64,000 nt of DNA from Trochalopteron elliotii (lineage: Eukaryota; Chordata; Aves; Passeriformes; Leiothrichidae), in NCBI GenBank assembly GCA_024734555.1, contig JANPWX010000452.1:1493355-1557354 (forward strand). The letters run 5' to 3'. This document shows positions 11,641 through 21,800 of the stretch, in pieces. The notes under the pieces were generated by a model. The model did no database searches and was not told the origin of the DNA. It saw nothing but the letters and a program-made list of their open reading frames with translations. How positions within the stretch are numbered: position 1 is the stretch's first letter; every line of letters begins with the position of its first letter. Position numbers and translations under genes: made by a program.

Positions 11641-13503
11641 GTGGGGAGGGAGCTGGCTGCACGCTCGTCACATGCGTCTGGGCCCTCGGAGAATCCCTCT
11701 CCCAGCATCTTTTTTTTTTTTTTTCCCTCCAGTTTCTTGAAGCCCTCTGAAGCAAACTGATGTGGTGTTATTAATGGGGTCTGTAGTGCTCCAGTGGAAA
11801 GCGTGCGTCTTGGAGAAGAGGGAATGAACTTATCTAAGTGGTCAGTGAGAGATAACAGTAGAAAGACTTTTCTCATCCCTCGCCCCCTGTGCACTTAAGT
11901 AAAAAGGTTAAGTAATGACCGAGGAATTAAACACAGGTAATTTCTTACTGGTGTGTGGAACAAGGTTTGTGTTTCTCTCCGACCTCACTTTGAGGAGTAA
12001 CCTGCGTTGCAGGAGTCCCCTGAGTTTTGCTCAGCTACTGGAGGAAAAGGGAGGAAGGGCTCTTAACATGTCTATTAATACCCCTTAATAATAATAATAA
12101 TACTAACCGGGTGATGTCTTCATCCCGGTGACTCTCAGTCAGGGGGTGCCTGCCAACCCGCGTCTGTTTCCGTGTGATTGACAGGCTGCCAGCAGGATGC
12201 TGCCTCCTTTGCAGGGGCGAGAGGCACAGGTGAGCTGCGAGGAGAGACCGAGATCTGAGGAGGGTTTCCTAATAGGGGTGTTTGGGCTCTTCCAAGTGTC
12301 TCAGACGTACTCATTAAACACGAGGAGCTCGGGGCCGGCCTGACGGTGCTGTAAGGAAATGAAACTAGAACCGTTGATTATCCAGACAGTTCTCAACAGC
12401 CTCCTTCCAGGAGATTTCACAAGCAGCTGTGTATAAAAGGGAATAATGGTGGTGGATGGGAGAGGTAAAGAGGAAATTAGTGAGGGGTGCACTTAAAAAA
12501 GGAGCAAAGTAGGAAACAAACCCCTGATGAGAGGGATGTGAAGATCAGCGCAACAAGGTGCGGTAATGCCTAGGAATCTCCTGTGCTGTTGATGGAGTAG
12601 TTACGCTCGAGGACAAATTATGGTCACTTTTAAAAGTGCACTGGAGAAATAGGGGACTCAGGAGGTGAGACTCAGGGAAGAAACTCTTCTTATGAAGAGG
12701 TCATTTTACCTTTGCAAGTTTCTTTCTGCCTCATTCAAATGGGCTCCACTTGCCCACTCATCTGTGAATGTTAAAAGGGGATGCTGGACCTGCACAGGTT
12801 ACAAATGGACTGAAATGGAAGCTTTTGCTAACTAAACCAATTCCTTTTGAAATCAAGCTTGAATGAGCTTGTTAATAAAATGGGTCTGTTTTACTCCCAT
12901 AAATGGTCCTTTTTTTTTCTTTTTTTTTTCTTTCCCCCAGAAGCTGGTCTGATTTTTACCATTTAAAAATCGCAGCGTTGTGGCTACTATCCAATTCTCC
13001 CCTTGATTTAAGAGGCTTTGCCATGTAGAGTTTTTCTTTGAGGGGTTTTCTTCTTTTGAGGTCTCTGGCAGCGGTGGGGGTATTCATAGTTATTACTGCA
13101 TAGACAAGGCAGGATTTCAGGATTACCCCTCCCAGAAGTCCTGGTGCATCACAAGGAGGGCACTTGCTGCCTTGTAGATATGTACCCCTTGCTTCTGCAT
13201 CCCTGAAGGCTACTTGGGAAGCTGGGCCACAGCCATTGGCCTCAGAACAGCTGCCCCCCCTTTCAGCTTGAGGCCTTAGGGCTGTGTGCCAGCCCCAGTG
13301 AGACACCAGGATTGCCCCAGCGGTGCAATAACCGTGGATTTGTGTTTCCACTCCGGGTCTGTGAGCAAAAAGCTTCCTTGGCAAGCGGGCTCTGTGGTGC
13401 CGAGAAGTAGCAGAGACTCAATAATACTTTTTCATGGGTCTTCACAGATATCATTGAGGATGAAGGGGCAGACTGAAAAAATAACAACAATAATAATGTT
13501 TCT
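11641..13503. other. Inter-promoter DNA, no recognised gene
   Basis: No exon was recognised. It contains a short (TAA)n run at 12086-12102 and a T/C tract at 12908-12939 ending CCCCCAG. That tract resembles a splice acceptor, but no supported exon follows it. The minus-strand frame 12956-13384 has no recognisable domain. Confidence 0.5.
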
Positions 13504-13608
13504 GACTTGATGTGTTGTGGCATCACGTCAAGTTATGTCAGGGAGGTAACAGTATTTTGTGTGTTTGAAGTGACATAATATAACTTGACTGATGCAACAT
13601 GACTTGAT
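13504..13608. repeat. Long imperfect inverted repeat
   Basis: Left arm 13504-13540 and right arm 13571-13608 are imperfect reverse complements around a loop of about 30 nt. The innermost part pairs CAAGTTAT with ATAACTTG and GTCA with TGAC. Further out, TGTTG..CATCA.GTCAAG pairs with the reverse complement of CTTGACTGATGCAACA. GACTTGAT also occurs in both arms. It could be a degraded palindromic mobile element or a structured RNA; neither is established. Confidence 0.5.
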
Positions 13609-13784
13609 ATTAGAAAATACTGGTTCACAGTGGAACTTTGGCAGGTATCTTCCCCGAACAAATGTTACGGACTGAGAGAAGAGGGATGAGAGGGGTGTGG
13701 GAGAGGAAGGTTGAGAGGGGAAAACTTCAAGGATCGCATTTTAGTCAGTTCCACTATGTAAATCACTGCAGAATTTGCTGTGGG

Positions 13785-13980
13785 CAAGCCAACCTACGCA
13801 CCGTGCAGCGCATTTATAAATTTCGAGATAATGAGAGTTAAGATATTTTTCAAATACGTAAATGTTTTGATCGCAAAGACCAGATTTCTGCTTAAAAAAG
13901 TAAACTGACATCAGGTAGCATGATTAATTCCAACAGATTGTGTTAATTGTAGTTGACTTAAATTGCTGTACAAATGTTGG
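13785..13980. promoter_or_regulatory. Candidate conserved block between the two promoters
   Basis: This unique AT-rich sequence holds a GATA-type motif (CGAGATAATG), TTTATAAATTT, and homeodomain-type GATTAATTCC and GTTAATTG. The regulatory role is inferred only from texture and position. Confidence 0.2.
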
Positions 13981-13997
13981 GGGTTAGAAAACTTTTC

Positions 13998-14011
13998 TTT
14001 TTTTTTTTTTT
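13998..14011. repeat. Poly(T) run
   Basis: This is an uninterrupted T run in noncoding DNA between the two LMO1 promoter regions. Confidence 0.8.
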
Positions 14012-15240
14012 AATTGTTGGTGTGTGAAATGAGTAAGCAGATAAAGTGTTTAAAAGAAATCTGTTTGCACAGAGAGTAATCCAGCCTCTATGACATGATG
14101 GAGCAGTAAAGGAATAAAATGTACATTGATCCAGTACTGCGTATTTTTTCATGGGTGCATTATGTCTGCTAGTTTGCTCTGCTGCAGAAGTCAGCTGTGA
14201 CAGACAATGGCAAACTTAATTTTTAGCAAAACCTTGCCTTTCTTGTAGTTATCAAATAGTGGAAGTTGAAGTGTACCATATATTTTGGGGTAAGTCCATC
14301 CTTTTTGAAGGTGGCAGGGTTGAAAAGTACACAGACAGAAAGATGGAACATTTTTGGAGTTCACCATTTTCTGATGGAGGCCAAGAGTATATTGAAAGTG
14401 TTGAAGTGCCTCAAATCTTGAAAAGGCTGTGGTTTTGTTAGTTTTTGCGCCGATGCTTTTAACTATTAGACTTTAATCTTTGGGATAAAGTCCTCCTCCT
14501 TTTTAGCTTGTGACACTTCCTAAAAGAAAGTGATTATTTATGGTGGTTGCACTCTTACGCTAAAATACATATTCAACACTTGCAAACTAGTATCACTAGG
14601 AAACAGGAGTTGTTGGAAGCACTAGATGAAAACAGTTCAATGTAAAACGATACATTTAACATCAAATATTCTCAAGGACTGTTAGGATTAAGTATTGTGA
14701 ATGAAGGGAGAAGGAAAAGCCACTTCAGCTGGGGATAAGGAATCTAATTAAAAATCGGTATTAAGGATATATAACTTGAGCCTGCTATCATGCTCTTTAG
14801 AGTACTGTTGTATCAGTTGTAAAGGGGAGGAAGAAGTATCATTAAAGCAGAGATGAAATGTTTTCTCAGATTAAAAGACTGAGATGAGTGAGAAGGTGCA
14901 GTTGATCTTGGTAGCGAAGTGTCTGATCTCGCAATCCTTGCGAGAGCCATTGGAGACAACGGATGACTTGTCTGAAAAAGGAGTGAGAGTTGCAGGATGA
15001 AGGATGAAAGACGTGGGCCCCCAACTTGTCACTTTATATTTGAGCATTGATGGCATTTTTGACAAGTGGAGCAAACCTGTTAAGGGTTTGTATCGTGTTT
15101 GATCAGGTAAATTCATTTTAATATCGACCTAGTGAAAGTGGAGCTGCGTTCTCCGGAGTACACCCTGAAACTAACACCGACACGTGAAAACAAACCCAAA
15201 ATGTTTGTGCAGAAAATTAGTATCAAGTTTTAGGTCACCA
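14012..15240. other. Inter-promoter DNA, no recognised gene
   Basis: This is AT-rich unique sequence with no recognised exon. The short minus-strand frame 14871-15116 shows no family features. Confidence 0.5.
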
Positions 15241-15560
15241 GAGATGTGTGAAACGTAGCTGGGAGCAGCGGGGCTGGTGTAACGCAGCCGGCGTCAGCTG
15301 CGGAGAGTTGCGAGCGTGTGACCTGCCCGAGCTGCTGCGTGGCGCCAGACACAATCCCGGCTGGCAGGGAGCAGGGCTGGAGCATCCCCGCGCCCCGGCC
15401 CCGCGGAGGGAGGACAAAGAGGCGGCGGCGCAGGTGGCCCCGCGGCCGGCGGCACCTGGGCGGGGGCCGGGCGGGCTGCAGGTGGTGCTGCTGAGCCGGG
15501 AAGGCGCTCCGCCGGGAAATCCCGGCAGGAGCGCGAGAGGGGGCCCTGGGAAACGCGTGC
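15240..15560. promoter_or_regulatory. LMO1: Proximal GC-rich (CpG-island-like) region of LMO1
   Basis: CpG density is high (for example GAGGCGGCGGCGCAGG near 15419 and CCCCGCGGCCGGCGGC near 15438) against an AT-rich background. It lies about 550-870 bp upstream of the LMO1 start codon. Open frames of about 110-122 codons on both strands come from the absence of stops in GC-rich DNA and are not treated as genes. Here the island lies upstream of duplicated element B, whereas at the distal promoter it lies downstream of element A. Confidence 0.6.
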
Positions 15561-15758
15561 ATTTATTCATCGCAAGTGTGCAAGGCTCACCAATTGAGAG
15601 GCAGAGGCAGCACTAGTCGGGCTTAGGTAGTCTACCCTCTCCGAATGTAATTTCTGATTTAGGTTCGGCTTAAATCCGAAGGGAAAACACTTTATAGGGC
15701 TGAAAGCTGTGTAGTTGCGAGAGCCGGGGTTATGAGCTATCAAAGGCAATTACATTAA
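15541..15758 (+). promoter_or_regulatory. LMO1: LMO1 promoter-associated duplicated element, copy B (proximal)
   Basis: This is the counterpart of copy A (10302-10576), with four collinear matching blocks. The strongest are 15541-15569, around GCATTTATTCA (27/30), and 15728-15758, ending ATTACATTAA (26/31). Copy B ends 347 bp before the first LMO1 ATG, so it is core promoter, proximal enhancer or 5' UTR. It keeps GAATGTAATTT, GATTTAGG and AAAACACTTTATAGG. Selection on noncoding sequence is the simplest reason for two copies to remain alignable while their flanks do not. The exact transcription start cannot be read from the sequence. Confidence 0.7.
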
Positions 15759-16105
15759 AATAGATTATACTGTGTGAATTGAGCCATTTAGAAGGTGAGA
15801 ACCAAAGAAACAGCTCTGATCTCCCTTCTTTCTAAATTGCAGTTTTAGTTCCTTGCAATTCTGAGGCACAAAAGTAGGTGAGACTGCTTTTGTATCTGCA
15901 AAGTGCTTTATTTCTGAGTGTAATTCTAACTGAGTGCAATCTAGGTTAAAAGCTGGACAACTGGGTAATTAGAGCTCACTTGCTGCTAAAGGACGATCAG
16001 CTGTACCGTAGCTCATTTGTGTTCCCAGAGACTTGCTCTCCTCTCCCCTGAGCGGAGGCTGCTGCGGAAGGAGCATCTGTGCCCGGACTTTTCTTGATTG
16101 CGGAG
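15759..16105 (+). promoter_or_regulatory. LMO1: Probable LMO1 proximal promoter / 5' UTR
   Basis: This is the stretch between duplicated element B and the first ATG. It contains CAGCTG at about 15999-16004, a homeodomain-type GTAATTAGAGC, and a C/T-rich run (CTCTCCTCTCCCC) close to the start codon. Part of it must be 5' UTR, but the transcription start site was not determined. There is no TATA box at an obvious position. Confidence 0.5.
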
Positions 16106-16130
16106 ATGATGGTGCTGGACAAGGAGGACG
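16106..16130 (+). CDS. LMO1: LMO1 (rhombotin-1) exon 1, coding part
   Basis: The coding part is ATG ATG GTG CTG GAC AAG GAG GAC G, giving MMVLDKED plus the first base of Gly9. This is the N-terminus of LMO1 as known from mammals. It is followed at once by a consensus donor (GACG|GTAGGT, GT at 16131). The split glycine codon (G|GT) is completed exactly by exon 2 at 54424, so phase and sequence both support the join. The first of two adjacent ATGs is taken as the start, as in the known protein. LMO1 is a small nuclear adaptor of two LIM domains with no DNA-binding domain of its own. It bridges transcription factors such as TAL1/E-protein and GATA complexes through LDB1. It acts in neural development and is an oncogene in T-cell leukaemia and neuroblastoma. 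The exon is too short to appear as an open frame. Confidence 0.93.
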
Positions 16131-18559
16131 GTAGGTGGGCCGAGATTGTGTAAACCTGTGCTCGCTGTCTTCTGTGTGCTGCTAATGTAGAAATAAATAG
16201 TTTTGAGACAGATGTGCGCTGTGGATTTCAGAGCTCTCTGCTCTGGGCTTCTGATGTTTTTCTCTTGCGTAGGTAAAAGCATGCATTCTCTTTATTTTTT
16301 TTGCCTCATCTGTGACATGATCGGACAGCCAAGAAGGGTTTACTCCAGGCTCGGTTTGCTGAAGGACATAGCAGAAACAGCTTGATTTTTTTAAATATAT
16401 ATGTAGATTTTTCTTTTTGTGAGTTACTCTAATATATCCACTTTAGCCTGTTTGTTTTCACAGCTTTTATTGTAAATCTAATTTTGGGATTTTTCTTTCC
16501 CTTTTATTTGCATGCCATTTAGGTCTGTTTAATGTGCGCCTTTAATATCTATTTCTCACAGCTCTTCTTCATAGCTGTAAACATAGTGACAATAAGCTAA
16601 TAAGCCTCTGTGGCAAAAAAAAAAAAAAACAAAAACAAACCAAAACCAAAATTAGTTTATTCTAAGAATTTACCCTCCCTCTTTTAATAGTAGAAGTGGA
16701 GGTTCATTTGGGATGTGATTTCATGAATGAAGCTGAAGGAGAGCTTGATTCATTTTAGGACTTCACGTATGCTTATTTTTTTAAGCTGACTAGTCCTTAT
16801 CAAGGATGCTTAAGGGGAACAAATTGATGTGAGGAATATCAGACAAGTGTTAGTTAGTAGCCTGAGTGACCTGATGCTGTCTTTTGCTCAGCGCCTGCTA
16901 GGGTGTGCAAACTTAACTGCTCAATCATCAGTAGTTTCTGGGACGAAGGGGGTAAGTCCAATCACAACTTTTTAATGAGGGTTTTTTTGGTTTTTTTTCT
17001 GCTAAGGGTGTTTTGTGGCTTAGGTCTTCCCTTAAAACTGAGGCAGAGCAGAAGGCTTCTGGAGCCATCCACATGGACTTCTGTCCATGGCGCTGCCTCT
17101 TGCCAAGGACCTCCGCCTTGGTGGCACTTTGTGCATGGAAAAATCTTAACTTCTAACAGGCATTTCTATCTATTATCTTCTGATTTCACTCCACCTGTAT
17201 AAATGGATGAAGTGGGCCATGGGATGGATTTCCCTGATCTTTTAAAATTTATTTCAGAAACCTCTTATGTGTTAAAAAAAAAAAAAAGTCTTAGGCTGTT
17301 GCCATTGGAAAGTAAGAGAAATTACTGAATATTTGTAAGACTGTAGACAGGAAAAAGCCTTTCACAGGGAGCAAAAGAGCTTGGAGAAATTGGGCATTTT
17401 TGCAGTAGCATTGATTTTACTTGAATATATGTACTGCTTTTTAAAATATTTATGAGAAAAATAACTCGTAATTTAAAGTCACTTACTTTCCTGTGTCGGG
17501 GTCATGCTAACCATGTTTTGTGACTAGTACTGAACGCTGCTCAGTGCTATTAAGTTGAAATTATATGATTTTTATTCCACAACCCATATCTGTCTTTTAG
17601 TATTTTACACCTGAGTTAGTACTGCACCGGAGAATAATTAGGAAGGCTTGACTGTTGAAAGATCAGAAGTCTTCTACTAAAGTTTCTCTTCCCTCTCTCC
17701 TTTCCTTGCTTCCCAAAAAAGGGAGCATTTTAGACGTAGCATTTTGAGGTCTTATCTCGCTATAAGTTTGATTTCTAAAATTGTAATGCTGGCACATTCA
17801 TACAGGTAGAATTTTAATCTAGTTTCTGCGATGGCATGTGATGTTTTGTTTCACGAAGTGTTTGGGGCAATGAAAAAATGTGGGCTTTTCACAAAGACTT
17901 GACGCCTTTAAAATATGAGACCAAGCAGAAATGCATCATTATCAGTGATCCCCCCTTGTATGCAGATTCAATCAGATTTGGACTGTGAGCTGACCAATGT
18001 GAGATCAAAGTCCCTGTATAAGTTGTCACGCCCTTCTGAATTTATTCCGTGCTAATTAAGTTGGCGTCCCAAAACTGTGAAATAATCTTATTTGTGGGGG
18101 AAAGAAAAATAAATCACGGGCTTTATTTCTGTTAAGATCTTGTTCCTTTGTTAGCACAGTAGTACTTTAAAAAAAAATGAGTAGATGTGGAGCATCTGTT
18201 ACACATCTTCTAGATCAGCTTTGCAGTTGACTGGCCTGTGGATAAAAGACACACTAAGTGCTTGAGTATTGCTTATGCTGGGAAAACAAATGAAGCTAAC
18301 AGGGTTTCAAAGGCTTTGAAGCAGTGTCACTCTCAGAGGTGTTCAGTTGTTTTCTTTGGCAATATAAGTTGAAGCGAGCTAGTTTACTTTATTAGAGGCA
18401 TAAGGCTACTCTTGTAACCTTCCTCTGACTAAGATGAATTTGGCTGACTGACCTTATTTCTTTCTGGACCACACGTGTTGTGCTGGGTTTGGGTTTTTTG
18501 GCTTTTTTTTCCCCCCTCCTTAGGATTCATCTCTTTTAAAGGACAGCAGCATTTTCTGT
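16131..18559 (+). other. LMO1: LMO1 intron 1, first part
   Basis: This is noncoding sequence after the GTAGGT donor. It is AT-rich, with A-rich runs at 16615-16652 and 17274-17287. No additional exon was recognised. The short frames 16203-16385 and 16903-17202 are not supported by domains or splice structure. Confidence 0.75.
16615..16652. repeat. A-rich / (CAAA)-like repeat
   Basis: An A run of about 15 passes into AAAC and AACC units. Confidence 0.8.
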
Positions 18560-18800
18560 ATTTTGTTGAATCTCCCTTTTCAATTTGTGCCTCCCTACAG
18601 AACTATGTTCTGCTATGATGGAGCAATGCAAATCAAGTAGAATAGCCCAAATTAATTCTTCACATTGGCGGCAGTATGATTGCCTGCATGGAATCAATAA
18701 TGCATCATAGAGGGATCAAATTTTGGAGTATAATGTGTGAATAATGCTTGACACAAAACAAAAATTCAGTCATCATAATAGCAATTAGGAAAAAGCTGCA
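18560..18800. promoter_or_regulatory. Candidate conserved enhancer-like block with an octamer motif
   Basis: This unique AT-rich block lies in LMO1 intron 1. It contains a perfect POU octamer, ATGCAAAT, at 18626-18633, an AATTAATTC site and ATAATGCATCAT. The texture fits a conserved neural enhancer, which would suit LMO1 expression. It is inferred from motifs only. Confidence 0.28.
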
Positions 18801-21800
18801 GCTTATCCCAGCTGTAATCTCTGCTAACAATGAAGCACAGCCTGGTAATCAGCATGTATGGTATGAAATGCACTAATAGAAATCACGGCTCTTTGTTATG
18901 TGTGTGGGGGGTGAAAGTTTCCTTTTCAGCTAACTTGTGCTGTGTTAACCAGACATGGCATCCTTCAACCAAATTGTGGAGTGTGTGTGCACTTGTAAAA
19001 ACACTGATCAGCTGTGTGTTCATCCCGATGTTTGCATAGACAGGAGCACCCCAAATCATGGGTCCTTTGTGTTTTTGAGCAGAACTCTGATTAAACAGAC
19101 CACAGGAGTGGGCTGAGTAAATAACATATCACAGGACTCCATTAAATGTGTACCTTGGTTTTACATAAAAACTTTTTATATATAGCTTCTTTAACAATGA
19201 AAAGAAAAATATGGATACTCAGTGGTTATGTGCATTGGGGTTGGAGAATGGGTCTTAGGTTGATGGGTGGTATTTAGGGCAATGAATATTAGGTAATTTG
19301 AAACTGCATTAGTGCAGCAGTTGGGCTCCCTCTTGTGTGAGAGCCTATCTTGCCCCTCACAGAAGGTAAAAAATTGCAGCATTTGGAATTAGTAAAGTAG
19401 AGAAATGGATTGTATAATGTCAGTGACGGAAATCGTGCCACCGTGCCCTGGCCAGGACAGCAGAGCTGTGGGCTGGCTTCACAAGGGAGCACGCCAGCTG
19501 CCATATGGAGGTACCTATGGTAGATGTGTCCTGTAGTTGGATAGGTAGTCCATCCAAATCCAGCAACACAGGTCCAAGCAGTCCTGTTCTGCAGATAAAA
19601 ATCTTTATCCACACTGAAATACAGCAGGTACAAATTGTGCCACGTAGGAAGAAGAGCTGTTCTGCGTGCTGCTGGTATCTTTCATTTTTCTTTGAGCTTA
19701 CCTTTCTCAGGTGTACCTATTGAGGAGTCATGCAGAGAGAGAAAGGGAGATAGCACACTGGCTTTTCCTCACATGACATGGAATTTAACTTTTCTGTTGT
19801 CTAATGTTCCTGAAGCTCTCTCTCTTTTTCCTTTTTATCTCCTGTTCCACTCTACCTTGGACCTTCTCTGTGGTCCACTGGTGTCTAGATTACCCTGTAT
19901 GTAGAATCCCTACACATCTTCCCAGACATCAGCTTATTCCAAAAATGACTGATAAAGGTCACCAAAGACCTTGTTTTTGCCCATTTAGATGAGTTATCTG
20001 GTGGTTTTTTGAGGACTTGATCTTCACACATATGGTTTTGGTGTGATTTTGGAGGTTTGGTCTGGCTTTAGTTCATGATACAGTGCCCTTTTTTGGCTCA
20101 GAAGTACAGCGATGGATTAATATATTCATGAAGAGGAGATAAAAAGTTGTCAAAGAATTATTCTAAATAAAATTGGAGCACATTTGGCAGCAGAACATGA
20201 GACTCAGTTTGGCCATAGAGGACCAAAAAAACATTGGGACTGTTTCTCCAAAGCTGACCAAGTGTGGAGCTAGAGGTAGCTCTTCCTGGAGATTCCCTGA
20301 AATGGCAAATATGGAAGCACAGCAGAACCGTGGGGTAGTAAAGTAATTGCCTAAACCTATTCAAGAAATGGGGGCTACTGTAGTTGGAGCACTGATAACC
20401 TAGATATCCATTTAAAGAAATCTCATCGTATTTCTCAGGAGTGAAAGGAGGTAACAGGCCTAAGAGGGGCAAACTGCTTTGCATAAGGGTATGGCAGGCA
20501 ATCAGATAATTCCTACTGTTTGTTCAGACTAGATAGCTGAAGGATCTGGGTAGGATGTCATCATACTTCATCCCCAGATGCTGTTGACACGTGATAATTG
20601 CCTGGTTGACATAACAAGCGTTGAAACAGTGTAAGGACATTTTTCAGCTTGGGTAACAGGGCAAAGGAAGCGACTTGTTCTTGGAAATCTGTTTGCTCTA
20701 ATTTTGGTTTAATGCAGTAGAAAGTATACTTGATACCCTGGCAGCAGAACATAATTTGTCTTCTTTGGAGTTAGTGTTAAATTTTATTATCTTTAATAAA
20801 TACAACATGAACATGTCAGCCTGTTTGTCATAGCCATTCCAAAAATGCTCTCTTATGGTAGAATCTTCAGAAAAATTCCTTTTAAGAGCAGTGCATTATT
20901 AATAAAGTAATCCATTAGGTCTGGTGATAAAGGGTCACAGCAGAGTCTGAAAAACGTTTCTTAAATGGTTAAGAAATTTATCATGGTTGGAGGATTAATT
21001 GATTTCATTTGGAGGCTTTCTTAAGGTTTTCAGGCATTGTGTTTAGAGATGGTTTTCTTCTCTTTGGAAATGTGCTTGCTGCTCAGTTTTGCTTCGCTGT
21101 CATTAGCATGAACTATTACATTTCTGCTAAAGGCAAACTGTTCTTTTAGCATTATGACTGATTGCGTCTGCGAGGAGTCCTACTTAGGTAAAGAATATGA
21201 AAGTTTATGGCAAATAAGGTATTTTACTTGAAATCAATTCAAAATCAGAATAATAGTATCAAGCATTAAGTGTTGCAGTATAAGAATAAAGAAGGCGCTG
21301 CAGATGCTGCTAAATGCTGAACTATAAAACTCTAATGGGTCTATATCTTTTAAAAATTGGACAGAATTGTCGTCATTTAGAATACATAGGCATTGTTTTA
21401 AACCGTATAGAAATCACGGCCCCCAACTTCAATAATGTGCGTAACTGTTGCCAGGGAATGATTTATTCAGTGAGTGTAGCTTCTATTCACTGAAGACTTG
21501 GGGGTGGAGGGAAGGGCGTTTTAAAATGAAAGTTGTTCACTATTAGATTAACATAATTAAACCTATCTGAGAAGAATTCACCACAGCTACTGGTTTTTTT
21601 ACTTCTCTGTGAGTGTGTGTGTGTGTTTTCTCTATCCTCCAGTGGGATGACTCCCAAGCCCAAGTTTCCAAGCACGATGTGGAGTGCTATCCATGCCAAC
21701 AGGTGCTCAACTCTCCAGTGAATGTTCTTGCGAACTACTCTCTACTTACATTCCATATCAAAGCAGATAATGGATGCTCCTGTCCAAATTTAGGGGCTTT

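Noticed and set aside
12908..12942. Pyrimidine tract ending CCCCCAG as a splice acceptor
   Set aside because: No supported coding or conserved exon follows, and simple T/C tracts are common in this window.
15230..15616. Overlapping open frames of about 110-122 codons in the proximal GC-rich island
   Set aside because: Three frames on both strands are open at once, as expected for stop-poor CpG-island DNA. They have no domain and no splice logic.
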